From positions 62,001-126,000 of the forward strand of contig NZ_VOSM01000007.1 of the NCBI RefSeq assembly GCF_007997015.1: 64,000 bases of DNA, in the 5' to 3' direction. This document shows positions 17,467 to 25,609 of this stretch, in pieces. The notes below the pieces were generated by a model, which searched no databases, was not told the origin of the DNA, and saw only the letters and a program-made list of their open reading frames with translations. The stretch is from Lujinxingia vulgaris (GTDB lineage: Bacteria > Myxococcota_A > Bradymonadia > Bradymonadales > Bradymonadaceae). The translations under genes and the position numbers were made by a program. The number at the start of each line of letters is the position of its first letter. The first letter of the stretch is position 1.

Positions 17467-18057
17467 ATGGCGATAAGAATGTGGATGCGTCAGGGCGTGC
17501 TGGCCGCCGCGCTGGCGCTGGGTGCGCTCAGCGGGTGTTCGGACGCCACCGAAGAGGGGGCCGTCGGCCAGGTCTCCCAGGCGGCAAATGCCTGCGTGGT
17601 GGAAAGCTGTCAGGCGCCGACGCCGTATTTCAACCAGGAGTTGTGCGCGTGCGCGCCCTGCGAGCTCGATGAGCATTGCCCCGAAGGGGCCACCTGTGAC
17701 GCTGCGGGCCAATGTGTGGCCACGCTGGAGTGTGAATCGCCGGCTGATTGCGCCCAGGGTGAGGTCTGTGAGGCGGGACGTTGCCGCGAGGGCATCGACA
17801 CCGATGGTACGCTCTTCGCGGGGGATCCCGAGCCGGAGAACTGCGATCCGAACGACCCCTCAAGCTGTGAGCCTGGCGAAGTGTGCAATCAAGACACGCT
17901 CGTCTGTGAGGTGCCTGCCTCAAGCTGCACCAACTCGCCATGCCACCCGGAGTTGACCTGCGGCGCGTTGGGTTTGTGCGAAGGCTGCACCGACGGGATT
18001 GATGCGCGTTGCCCCAACGGCAGCTTCTGCTTCAGCGGCATGTGCCTGCAACTTTGA
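17467..18057 (+). CDS. Cys-rich surface lipoprotein
   Basis: The ATG at 17467 (MAIRMWMRQGVLAAALAL) follows GGAGAAG and begins a lipoprotein signal peptide with the lipobox LSGC. The rest of the 196-residue protein is built from short repeated Cys modules of the form C-x5-C-x-C and EVCxxxxCxE, of the kind found in many secreted myxobacterial proteins; they are probably disulfide-stabilised. No catalytic motif is seen. It lies 10 bases before the next lipoprotein gene, so the two are an operon. A surface-binding role is likely but unproven. Confidence 0.72.
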   Translation: MAIRMWMRQGVLAAALALGALSGCSDATEEGAVGQVSQAANACVVESCQAPTPYFNQELCACAPCELDEHCPEGATCDAAGQCVATLECESPADCAQGEVCEAGRCREGIDTDGTLFAGDPEPENCDPNDPSSCEPGEVCNQDTLVCEVPASSCTNSPCHPELTCGALGLCEGCTDGIDARCPNGSFCFSGMCLQL

Positions 18058-18067
18058 GGAGACGATC

Positions 18068-19654
18068 ATGATGAACAAGCGTTTTTTGATGATGGTGATG
18101 GTCTCGTTGATGGCGGCAGCGTGCAGCGATGATTCGGAGAATCGCCGTAACCCTGACGAGTGGGACCTCACCGATGATGTGTCGATCGGCGATGACGCGG
18201 GCGATGCGGGCGATGACCTTGATGCCGAAGAACCGGATTCGGATGCTCCCGACGCCGAAGTTCCTGACGCGGATGCTCCCGACGCCGAAGTTCCTGACGC
18301 GGATGAGCCGGATGCGGATGCTCCTGACGCGGATGAGCCGGATGCGGATGTTCCTGACGCCGATGAGCCTGACGCGGACGAGCCCGACGCGGATGTTCCT
18401 GACGCGGACGAGCCGGATGCGGATGCTCCTGATGCGGACGAGCCCGACGCGGATGTTCCTGATGCGGATGAGCCCGACACGGATGTTCCCGACGCAGACG
18501 AGCCGGATGTTGATCCGGCCGCAACCTGTGTGGAGATCTGGTCGGATGGCTCGCTGGTCGGCGAGGACTTCGATTTCGGGGTGCAATCCGAGGCGACGAC
18601 CGAGACTTTTGAGATTCGCCTGTGCGCCGGTGCCGAACCCACCCGCGTGGACTCGCTGGAGATCGAGGGCGATGCGTATGCGCTCAGTATCGGCAGTACC
18701 AGCGGGTGGCCGGCACGCATTGAAGAAGGTCAAACGCTGAGCTTCTCGGTGACCTTCAATCCCTACGAGGCGAACTTAAGTGGCGAGCTTGTGGTCGGCG
18801 TGATCGATGCTCCCGGAGAGTTCCGATTCGGGCTCACGGGCGAACTTCAAGAACTATCGCCGGAGTGTCCGGTGGTGACGCCGCAGGCCGCGCCGAGCTT
18901 CACGGCGGTGGCGGCGGCCAACCCGGCTCAGGCCACCGGTGGGCTCTTCGATCTGAGCGTGGACGGCCCCTACGCCGAGGCGCGTTTCAGCGTGCAGTGG
19001 TTTGTGGTGGAGACGCCGGCCGGTGCCACCACGCCGGTCTTCTACGATCGCAGCGATGAGGCGCCGACCCGCGTGCATCTTGAGGAGCTCGGTGCGTATG
19101 TGATCGGGCTGAAATTGCATGACGAGACGCTTGACCTGGGGTGCGCGACCGAGTTGCTGCCGGTGGAAGTTATTGAGAGCCCCTTTGGTGCGAACGATGC
19201 GGTGGTCACGCTGACCTGGGAGAATCCCAATATCCCCAACCCCGGGCAGGGCCTGGGTACCGACATGGACATCTACTTCTGTCACCAGGACGGGCAGCTC
19301 AACGGGTATGACAGCGCTGGTCCCTGGTGTGTGTTCTGGAACGGAGTTCAGCAGATCTGGCATAATGGTAACGTTGCGCTGGTCATTGATGATGTCTGGG
19401 GAGAGACCGGCGAGGTGATCAGCCAGGAGGTTGCGCTGCCGGGCTTTGTGTATCGGGTCGGGGTGCACTATTACGAGGACCGCGGCTACGGCAATTCGAC
19501 GGCCACGGTGAAGCTCTATCAGCGCGGGATCGAGGCCTATTCACAGAGTCGATCGCTTATCCATGATAACTTCTGGCGGCCTTTCAATTTTGATCCGGCT
19601 GTTGGAGTGATACCGGTCGACTCGGTGCAGATCGGCGTGCCCACGCAGCCCTGA
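18068..19654 (+). CDS. surface lipoprotein with Asp/Pro-rich repeat stalk
   Basis: A lipoprotein signal (MMNKRFLMMVMVSLMAAAC) is followed by an extended acidic stalk of DADEPDADVP-type repeats (about residues 50-155). A choice-of-anchor/ASH-like beta domain (about 155-260; IEEGQTLSFSVTFNPYEANLSGEL) and a C-terminal domain of unknown fold follow. The stalk is strongly negative and proline-rich, so it probably holds the folded part away from the outer membrane. The ATG at 18068 follows GAGGAG; upstream in-frame codons overlap the previous gene. It is second in a two-gene lipoprotein operon and ends before a strong terminator. Molecular role unknown. Confidence 0.72.
   Translation: MMNKRFLMMVMVSLMAAACSDDSENRRNPDEWDLTDDVSIGDDAGDAGDDLDAEEPDSDAPDAEVPDADAPDAEVPDADEPDADAPDADEPDADVPDADEPDADEPDADVPDADEPDADAPDADEPDADVPDADEPDTDVPDADEPDVDPAATCVEIWSDGSLVGEDFDFGVQSEATTETFEIRLCAGAEPTRVDSLEIEGDAYALSIGSTSGWPARIEEGQTLSFSVTFNPYEANLSGELVVGVIDAPGEFRFGLTGELQELSPECPVVTPQAAPSFTAVAAANPAQATGGLFDLSVDGPYAEARFSVQWFVVETPAGATTPVFYDRSDEAPTRVHLEELGAYVIGLKLHDETLDLGCATELLPVEVIESPFGANDAVVTLTWENPNIPNPGQGLGTDMDIYFCHQDGQLNGYDSAGPWCVFWNGVQQIWHNGNVALVIDDVWGETGEVISQEVALPGFVYRVGVHYYEDRGYGNSTATVKLYQRGIEAYSQSRSLIHDNFWRPFNFDPAVGVIPVDSVQIGVPTQP
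18235..18513 (+). repeat. imperfect tandem repeat encoding acidic DADEPD stalk
   Basis: The DNA repeats GATGCxGAxxxxCCxGACGC-like 15-bp units many times over about 280 bp inside the lipoprotein gene. Synonymous third-base changes keep Asp, Ala, Pro and Glu. The array is a likely site of length variation by slippage; all changes in units of 15 bp keep the frame. Confidence 0.75.
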
Positions 19655-19707
19655 ACAAAGAGAGGATGCCGGGCGCTGGTCGAACGCGCCCGGCTCGCTT
19701 AAGTTGC

Positions 19708-19742
19708 AAAACCGCGCCCGCAGAAGCGGGCGCGGTTTTTTT
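19708..19742 (+). terminator. Rho-independent terminator
   Basis: A perfect 10-bp stem (CCGCGCCCGC / GCGGGCGCGG), loop AGAA, followed by seven T. It ends the lipoprotein operon. Confidence 0.92.
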
Positions 19743-19792
19743 GATGAGGTTGCCTGATAGAGCGGCAACGCTGTGGGATGAGGAGAGTGGTG

Positions 19793-20785
19793 ATGAGTGA
19801 GCAATTTCTGGCGCATACCGGGGCGCGGGTCCCGGTGATCTGCGGGGCGATGTACCCCTGCTCCAACCCGGAGCTTGTGGGGGCGGTGGTGGCGGCCGGG
19901 GCGGTGGCGGTGGTGCAGCCCCTCTCGATTGCGTTTGCCCACAGGCTCGATCTTCGCCAGTCCTTGCGTGAGATTCAGGCCCAAAACCAGGGCGGGGCGG
20001 TGGGGTTTAACGCGCTGGTGGAGAAGTCCTCGAAGATCTACGAGGAGCGCATGCGCAAGTGGATCGACATCGCGCTGGAAGAAGGGGTGCGTTTCTTTGT
20101 GACGGCGTTGGGCAACCCGGACTGGGTGGTCGAGAAGGTGCATGCGGTCGGCGGGGTGGTCTACCACGATGTGACCGAGCGCAAGTGGGCGCTCAAGGCG
20201 CTGGAGGCCGGCGTTGACGGGCTGATCTGCGTCAACGGTCGGGCCGGCGGGCATGCCGGCAGCAAAGACGCCGGCGATCTTTATGAAGAGCTCAGTGATC
20301 TGGGCGTGCCGCTGGTGATGGCCGGCGGGGTGGGCGGGCCCGAGGGCTTTGTGCAGGCGCTGGAGCGGGGCTATGAGGCCGTGCAGCTGGGCACCCGTTT
20401 TATCGCCACCGAGGAGTGCAGCGCGCACGCCGACTACAAGCAGGCCATCGTCAACGCCGGCAAAGAAGACATCGTGCTGACCCGGCGCATCTCCGGGGTG
20501 CCCGTCTCGGTGATTCGCACCCCCTTTGTGGAGCGGGTGGGCACGGAGGTGGGGCCGATCGCGCGGCGACTTTTGCAGAGTCCTCGCTTTAAGCACTGGG
20601 TGCGAAGTTATTATGCGGCGCGTTCGGTGTGGTCGCTTGGTCGGGGCGCCACGCGCGACGGGGGCTACAACGACTACTGGCAGGCCGGCAAAAGCGTCGA
20701 CGCGATCGAGGGCGTGCGCCCGGCGGCCGAGGTTGTGGCGGAGTTTGAGGCGGCGTTTGAGCGCTATCGCAAGGCCGCGGGCTAA
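19793..20785 (+). CDS. nitronate monooxygenase family FMN enzyme
   Basis: An FMN-dependent TIM-barrel oxidoreductase of the 2-nitropropane dioxygenase family. The N-terminal PVICGAMYPCSNPELVGAV segment, the glycine motif NGRAGGHAG (near residue 150) and MAGGVGGPEGF followed by LGTRFIATEE for FMN phosphate binding are all family features. The 330-residue length is normal. Annotated nitronate oxidation is inferred from family; some members are enoyl-ACP reductase-like, which the lipid genes of the window would also suit. The ATG at 19793 follows GAGGAG; an ATG at 19778 is weaker. Confidence 0.82.
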   Translation: MSEQFLAHTGARVPVICGAMYPCSNPELVGAVVAAGAVAVVQPLSIAFAHRLDLRQSLREIQAQNQGGAVGFNALVEKSSKIYEERMRKWIDIALEEGVRFFVTALGNPDWVVEKVHAVGGVVYHDVTERKWALKALEAGVDGLICVNGRAGGHAGSKDAGDLYEELSDLGVPLVMAGGVGGPEGFVQALERGYEAVQLGTRFIATEECSAHADYKQAIVNAGKEDIVLTRRISGVPVSVIRTPFVERVGTEVGPIARRLLQSPRFKHWVRSYYAARSVWSLGRGATRDGGYNDYWQAGKSVDAIEGVRPAAEVVAEFEAAFERYRKAAG

Positions 20786-20910
20786 GTTGTTTCAGGGTTG
20801 ATGGGGTGTGTTGAAACGAGAGGGGGGGGAGGACGTCCGCTTTGTGAAATTTAAAATACTCTTAGATTCAGAGGCATTCGCAGCGCGACTCACCTTGCAG
20901 TGGTGTGCCT

Positions 20911-21543
20911 ATGAGCTCTCAGACCTACCGCGGACCAGCCTATCAGATTCACACCGAACGGCTGATCGTGCGCTGCCTCAATCCGACGGATGCGCGTCTT
21001 TTTCAGGAGACGGTCGACGATAACCTGGAGCATCTTCGCCCCTGGCTCTCCTGGACGCGCCACGAGCCTCGCGACCTCAATGAGAAGATCGAGCGGTTGC
21101 GTCAGCTGCGAAGCGCGTTCGATGCGGGCAAAGATTTTGTGTTCGGGCTCTTTACCCCGGATCAGGCGCGGATGCTGGGGGCGAGTGGGCTGCAGACGCG
21201 GCCGGGGCCCGGAGCGCGTGAGATCGCCTACTGGGTGCACCGCGACCACTGCCGCCAGGGGCTGGCCACCGAGGTGGCTGCCGCGCTGGTGAAGGTGGCC
21301 TTTGAGGTGGAGGGGGTCTCGCGGGTGGAGATTCACTGCGATCCGCGCAACACCCCCAGCGCGCGCATCCCCGAGCGCTTAGGGTTTGAGCATGAAGCCA
21401 CGTTGCGCGGCCGCAAGCGCGACGCGGCCGGCAACGTGTGTGACGAGATGATCTGGACGCTCTTTAAGGAGCGCTACCCCCGCAGCCTCGCCCGCCAGGC
21501 CGAGGTCTGCGCCTTCGACGTGGTGGGCAGGAAGTTGCTCTAG
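20911..21543 (+). CDS. GNAT family N-acetyltransferase (RimJ/RimL type)
   Basis: A 210-residue acetyltransferase. The TERLIVRCLNPTDARLF opening and the acetyl-CoA loop region EIAYWVHRDHCRQGLATEVAAALV (QxxGxA-like) are typical of the RimJ/RimL branch, which acetylates protein N-termini or small amines. The motif IPERLGFEHEATLRGR matches the C-terminal half. No strong ribosome site precedes the ATG at 20911; a GTG two codons earlier is possible. The acceptor is unknown. It converges on the SoxB-like gene. Confidence 0.82.
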   Translation: MSSQTYRGPAYQIHTERLIVRCLNPTDARLFQETVDDNLEHLRPWLSWTRHEPRDLNEKIERLRQLRSAFDAGKDFVFGLFTPDQARMLGASGLQTRPGPGAREIAYWVHRDHCRQGLATEVAAALVKVAFEVEGVSRVEIHCDPRNTPSARIPERLGFEHEATLRGRKRDAAGNVCDEMIWTLFKERYPRSLARQAEVCAFDVVGRKLL

Positions 21544-21559
21544 GGGCAGCGCATCAACC

Positions 21560-23203
21560 TCAGTGCTGGCTGCGGAGGATCTGCGGGCGATCTTCTGCCA
21601 CCACCCGACCTTCGAGGTGGCGTGTGGCGTCGGGATGTTTTTGCAGATAGCGGCGCACCGCGTCGTGGGCATCCAGGGTGTGGATGCGGGTGTTTCTGGC
21701 GTTGGGGATGCGGCAGAGGGTGTCGGGGTGGTCGCCCTCGCGCTCGCAGGCGGTCAGGGTGTAGACCCGCTCATCTTCGAGAAGTTCGCCGCCCACGCGG
21801 ATCTCCGAGACCCGTTCGCCGGGGGCGGCGTCGGCTCTAAAACGCACGCTCATGTTGGAGGGCCGGGGGATCCATCCCCCGAAGCGATCGGCGGGGTTTT
21901 TGGCAAAGACGTTCTCAAGCTCCCTCTCCCAGAAGGCGCGGATCTGAGCGCCGGTGACCTCGCCAGTCTTAAGTTCGGTGACCACCGGGTAGAACTTCCA
22001 GAGGTCGCCCTCGACGACGGGGCCGGGGAGCAGGGGGTTGCCAAAACGAAAGCCGTTGGACAGGGCGATCTCGGTGCCGGTGGCGTCGCGCAGGGCGTCG
22101 GAGAGGAGGTTGTCGAGCGTGGTCTCAATGACGTTATGCCTGGCGAGGACGCCGGAGGTGTGACCGACGACCCGGGAGAGCTCCTCGCGGGTGGGGGCGG
22201 TGGACTCGTCGATGATGGCGAGCACTTCCGGGTCTTCGGGGAAGTCTTCGGCGGTGAGCTCGATGAGCTCCCAGCGCTTGTCGATGAGATTGCCATCTTC
22301 AAGTGTGAGGTCGAGGCGCCCGATAAAGGAGCCGAAGGCGCCGGGCTCGACCACCCAGGTGTCGTTTTTGACGATGGGCTCGTAGGTGCGCTCGTGGGTG
22401 TCGCTGGAGAGGTGCACGTCGATGCCCTCAAGCTCATCGCTGAGTTGCACGGCCTTGGCCAGACCAATGTGGGAGAGGAGGAGCACGAGGTCGGCCTGAT
22501 GATCGGTGCGAAGCTCCTCGATGAGGGCGGGGAGCTCTTCGGGGCCCTGGTAGCTCAAGCCCTGGCTGTAGGCCGGGGGCTGGCGCTCGGGCACATCCGG
22601 GTCGGTGTAGCCGAGCACGCCGACTTTCACGTCGCCGAACTCACGCACGATGTAGGGCGGAAAGAGGCGCTCGCCAGTGGCCTCATCGCGCAGGTTGGCG
22701 GCGAAGAGGGGAAAGTCGAGTTCGGTGGCACGCTGCTTGAGGACCTCGGGGCCGTAGGCCACCTCCCAGTTTCCGGGGATGGCCGCGTCGAAGCCCAGCG
22801 CGTTGAGCGCCGGGACCACCGCTGCGCCCTCGGTGAGCGCCGCTTCGCCGGCGCCCTGAAGGGTGTCGCCGCCGTCGAGGACGAGCACCCGGCCGGGGCG
22901 CTCGGCTTTGATGGCGTCAATGGCGGCGGCCACACGCGCGAAGCCGCCGGCCATCTCCAGGCGGTCTTCCTGGCCCTCCTGCCAGAAGAGCTCGGGGTGT
23001 TCGTAGAGCTGGGCGTGGAGGTCGGCGACAAAGAGCACGGTCAGCTCTTCGGTGGGGTGCGCGGTGGTCGGGGTGGGGGCCGCCTTCGCATTCTGTTGAA
23101 GGGTGGAATCCGGGGTGGCAGGGGCGTTGGAGCAGGCCGCGATGAGCGCGCCTGAAGCGATTGCGGTGGCGGAAGTGGTCAGTAAATTCAGATGCTTACG
23201 CAT
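21560..23203 (-). CDS. SoxB-like / 5'-nucleotidase-family metallophosphoesterase lipoprotein
   Basis: A lipoprotein signal ends in LIAAC24. The metallophosphoesterase domain (about 52-300) has D61-x-H63, GGDT at 111-114, GNWE at 144-147, a His in LLSHIG near 244 and SSDTHE at 266-271. The C-terminal 5'-nucleotidase domain spans about 330-545. Two positions are atypical for nucleotidases: Trp replaces the catalytic His of GNHE, and Asp replaces the first His of GHTH. The Trp change is one I associate with SoxB thiosulfohydrolases. With DsrE, DoxX and rhodanese genes upstream on the same strand, a role in sulfane-sulfur or thiosulfate chemistry is likely but not proven; a UDP-sugar hydrolase is the alternative. 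It has 547 residues. Confidence 0.78.
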   Translation of the reverse strand: MRKHLNLLTTSATAIASGALIAACSNAPATPDSTLQQNAKAAPTPTTAHPTEELTVLFVADLHAQLYEHPELFWQEGQEDRLEMAGGFARVAAAIDAIKAERPGRVLVLDGGDTLQGAGEAALTEGAAVVPALNALGFDAAIPGNWEVAYGPEVLKQRATELDFPLFAANLRDEATGERLFPPYIVREFGDVKVGVLGYTDPDVPERQPPAYSQGLSYQGPEELPALIEELRTDHQADLVLLLSHIGLAKAVQLSDELEGIDVHLSSDTHERTYEPIVKNDTWVVEPGAFGSFIGRLDLTLEDGNLIDKRWELIELTAEDFPEDPEVLAIIDESTAPTREELSRVVGHTSGVLARHNVIETTLDNLLSDALRDATGTEIALSNGFRFGNPLLPGPVVEGDLWKFYPVVTELKTGEVTGAQIRAFWERELENVFAKNPADRFGGWIPRPSNMSVRFRADAAPGERVSEIRVGGELLEDERVYTLTACEREGDHPDTLCRIPNARNTRIHTLDAHDAVRRYLQKHPDATRHLEGRVVAEDRPQILRSQH

Positions 23204-23259
23204 GGGTGTTGAGCCTTGGTGCAGATAGGGTGAAGCAGGTTTATGGCCAGAAGGTCGTC

Positions 23260-23739
23260 TCAGAGCTCGATGCTCAAAAAGCCCTCACGTTGAAGTCTGA
23301 AGATCTCGACGAAGGCGTTATCGACGACGGTGACTTCGGGGTGGAGCTGCTCGGCGTTGACGTTGAACTGGTTGAGGGAGAGACCGCAGGCGACCACGCG
23401 GCTGCCGCGTTCGGTGAGGCGCTCGATCTGCGTGGCGAGCTCGGGGGCCATGTCTTCTGCGACCAGCGCCTCGACGGAGGGGCCGCAGGCCACCACGTCG
23501 GCGCGGGAGGTGGGCGGCTCGTCGCCGTCGAGGAGCGTGTGGGCGGTGTGCAGGGCGACCTGCAGGTGGCGCTCGGTGCGCACGCTGAGCACGGTGCGGG
23601 AGGGGGCCTCTTCAGCTGGCGAGGCCGAGGTAGTGCCTGTGTCGGGGGTCGAGGAGGCGGAGGCGGTGGTGGAGCATCCGGCCAGGATGAGAAGCGCGCT
23701 GGCGAGCAGGGAGAGCGTGAGTTTTTGGGGGAGTCGCAT
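23260..23739 (-). CDS. DsrE-family lipoprotein
   Basis: A 159-residue lipoprotein. The signal peptide starts at MRLPQKL and ends in LLILAGC. After a Ser/Thr/Ala-rich linker, the DsrE-like fold starts near residue 45 with the strand RTVLSVR, and two Cys appear in VVACGPS and VVACGLS, candidate persulfide carriers. DsrE/DsrF-like proteins pass sulfane sulfur between enzymes; here the protein would do so in the periplasm. GGAG precedes the ATG at 23739, and a longer frame to 23781 lacks support. It lies 56 bases before the SoxB-like gene and 74 bases after doxX, in the same operon. Confidence 0.75.
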   Translation of the reverse strand: MRLPQKLTLSLLASALLILAGCSTTASASSTPDTGTTSASPAEEAPSRTVLSVRTERHLQVALHTAHTLLDGDEPPTSRADVVACGPSVEALVAEDMAPELATQIERLTERGSRVVACGLSLNQFNVNAEQLHPEVTVVDNAFVEIFRLQREGFLSIEL

Positions 23740-23813
23740 CGAGATTCTCCAGGGTTTGACATGAGGAATGCGGGCCGACACCCGGTCGGCCGCGGGGGAG
23801 AAAGGGGAAAGAT

Positions 23814-24260
23814 TCAGCGCGCTGTCTGCGCGCGTTTTTTGAAGACGTCGAGCGCGAAGGTGTCGGCGCCGTGGGCGATAAAAAAGAGCAGGCCACCGGC
23901 CAGGCCGATGTTTTTAAAGAGGGGGCCCATCGAGGCCATGCTGCCCACCTGCACGGTGAGTGTGATGGGGATGATGATCGCCAGCAGGCCCAGCGCGGCA
24001 GCCCGGGTATAAAATCCCAGCAGGAGGGCCAGGCCGCCGATCAGGAGCGCGACGCCGCTGAGCACCACCAGAGGTTGGGCCGGCGCGATGGCCGTGGCCA
24101 GAAAGCCCATCGGGGAACTCTCCAGGCGTGCGGCGGTGCGCGAGGGATCGATGAGGTGGTTGAGGCCGGCGACGATGAAGATGCCGCTGAGCATCATGCG
24201 AAAGAGCGCACGGGAGAGGGGCTCGAGCTTTTGGGCGCGTTGTTGAAACGATGCGATCAT
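23814..24260 (-). CDS. DoxX family membrane protein
   Basis: A 148-residue protein with four hydrophobic helices (about 20-40, 60-82, 85-105 and 112-132) and the DoxX-type opening ALFRMMLSGIFIVAGLNHL. DoxX is the membrane subunit of an archaeal thiosulfate:quinone oxidoreductase; bacterial relatives act in redox and sulfur-linked processes. Gene order (rhodanese, ArsR-rhodanese, doxX, dsrE-like, soxB-like) supports a thiosulfate or sulfane-sulfur role, feeding electrons to quinone, as inference. A palindrome with 7-bp arms lies 15 bases upstream of its start. Confidence 0.82.
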   Translation of the reverse strand: MIASFQQRAQKLEPLSRALFRMMLSGIFIVAGLNHLIDPSRTAARLESSPMGFLATAIAPAQPLVVLSGVALLIGGLALLLGFYTRAAALGLLAIIIPITLTVQVGSMASMGPLFKNIGLAGGLLFFIAHGADTFALDVFKKRAQTAR

Positions 24261-24274
24261 GCGTATCCTTGTGT

Positions 24275-24298
24275 TAAATATTTCGATGATTATTTAAG
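24275..24298. promoter_or_regulatory. candidate operator upstream of doxX
   Basis: A perfect inverted repeat TTAAATA-(10)-TATTTAA in an AT-rich patch, 15-38 bases before the doxX start. It contains GATGATTATTTAA, which differs at only two central bases from GATGATCGTTTAA in the site at 25138-25160 upstream of the ArsR-rhodanese gene. Both may bind that regulator. Confidence 0.5.
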
Positions 24299-24425
24299 TG
24301 TTTGCCACGCAAAACGAGGGCAAACCCTTCTTGCGCTCGCGAGCGAAGTTCGACCGAGGCCAGAAGTCGCTCAGGCCCGATGTGGCGAGGGGAGTGGACT
24401 CAGGAGGGGGAGGTGTTTGAGATCA

Positions 24426-25100
24426 TTACGCGGCGTGATCGGACTCTTCGACGGGGAGGCCTGCGGCGCGCCACTCCAGGATGCCGTCGGTGGCGCGGTG
24501 AGCGTCGAAGCCTGCGGCGCGCATCTTCTCGACGCCCTGAATGGCGGCCACGCAGTAGGGGCCGCGGCAGTAGGCGACGATGGTGCGGTCGGTGGGAAGC
24601 TCTTTGAGGCGCTGGTCGAGCTCATCGGCGGGGATGGAGCGGGCGCCGGGCACGTGTCCGGCCTCAAACTCGCGCTTGCCGCGCAGGTCCAGCACGATGA
24701 CCTCTCCGCGCTCGGCGCGCGCCATTAGCTCCGGGGTGTGCAGGAGCGAGAGGTTGTGGGGATCTTCGGCGTAGGTGTGCATCAGATCGCGCACCTCGGG
24801 AAGCTCCGAGAGACCCAGGTCGCGAAGCGCCAGCCACACCCTCCGGGTGGCCTCGTTGGCCAGCCCGTAATAGACGTGTTTGCCCTCGCGACGGCCCACC
24901 ACGAGGCGAGCCTGCTTGAGCACTTTGAGGTGCGTGCTGGTGTTGGCCATGCTCTGGTCGAGGCGACTCGCGAGCTCTTCGACCGAGCGCTCCGACTGCG
25001 CCAGGATGTTGAGGATGCGCAGCCGGTGGGGGCTGGCCAGCGCCTGGCCCACACGCGCAAAAGCCTCGTAGAGCGAGTTGGGTAAGTCTTCGATGGTCAT
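24426..25100 (-). CDS. ArsR-type repressor fused to rhodanese domain
   Basis: Residues 1-95 are an ArsR-type winged helix (ALASPHRLRILNILAQSERSVEEL, then DQSMANTSTHLKVLKQARLV for the recognition helix). Residues 115-220 are a rhodanese domain with active-site loop CRGPYC (C near 192), so the Cys could carry a persulfide. ArsR-rhodanese fusions are expected to sense sulfane sulfur directly and release DNA. It is encoded within the sulfur operon and a perfect palindrome lies 38 bases upstream of its start, suggesting autoregulation. It has 224 residues. The signal molecule is inferred, not shown. Confidence 0.85.
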   Translation of the reverse strand: MTIEDLPNSLYEAFARVGQALASPHRLRILNILAQSERSVEELASRLDQSMANTSTHLKVLKQARLVVGRREGKHVYYGLANEATRRVWLALRDLGLSELPEVRDLMHTYAEDPHNLSLLHTPELMARAERGEVIVLDLRGKREFEAGHVPGARSIPADELDQRLKELPTDRTIVAYCRGPYCVAAIQGVEKMRAAGFDAHRATDGILEWRAAGLPVEESDHAA

Positions 25101-25137
25101 GGCGACTCCGATGCTGCGGGGCTTTCAAACGAACGAT

Positions 25138-25160
25138 TTGATGATCGTTTAAATCATCAA
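25138..25160. promoter_or_regulatory. candidate ArsR-rhodanese operator
   Basis: A perfect 8-bp inverted repeat TTGATGAT-(7)-ATCATCAA placed 38-60 bases upstream of the regulator gene, in an AT-rich island. Its half GATGATCGTTTAA recurs nearly unchanged before doxX. Position and symmetry fit a self-repressing ArsR-family protein. Confidence 0.55.
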
Positions 25161-25255
25161 GGGGCTAAGCTGTGGGGCGGTGGATTCTATTTCCAAAATC
25201 TCGGGTCGAGATGGCCTCGCCAGCGAGCGCTGCGGCGCGCTGGCGAGGCGGTGCA

Positions 25256-25609
25256 TCAGCGCCAGCTGGTAATGGCGCCCAGGTCGTGGACCTCGTCATA
25301 ACCTCTGGAGAGGAGGTAGCGGCGGGCCATGGAGCTGCGGTTGCCGGAGCGGCAGTAGAGCACCAGCGTGCGGTCTTTCGGAAGCTCATCGGTGCGGGCT
25401 TCGAGCTCCTGCAAGGGAAGGTTCAGCGCGCCGGGGATGTGGTGCTCGTTGTACTCCTGGGGGGTGCGCACATCGACCAGAAGGGCGCCTTCGTCGACGA
25501 GCTGGCGAGCGGTCTGGGGATCGATAAAGTTCATCTTCTTCCTCACGATCGACAGGGCGATGAGGATGACCAGCGCGATCAGCGCCAGGGTTGTCAGGTT
25601 AAATGTCAT
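25256..25609 (-). CDS. membrane-anchored single-domain rhodanese
   Basis: Sulfurtransferase-like protein of 117 residues. An N-terminal membrane segment (LTTLALIALVILIALSIV) is followed by a rhodanese domain with LVDVRTPQEYNEHHIPGALN and the active-site loop CRSGNRS (Cys near 90). The loop is the six-residue type of thiosulfate/sulfane-sulfur transferases. It is first in the sulfur gene cluster and about 155 bases upstream of the ArsR-rhodanese gene. Probably handles persulfide at the membrane. Whether it shares a transcript with the rest is uncertain, because an operator candidate lies between them. Confidence 0.85.
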   Translation of the reverse strand: MTFNLTTLALIALVILIALSIVRKKMNFIDPQTARQLVDEGALLVDVRTPQEYNEHHIPGALNLPLQELEARTDELPKDRTLVLYCRSGNRSSMARRYLLSRGYDEVHDLGAITSWR

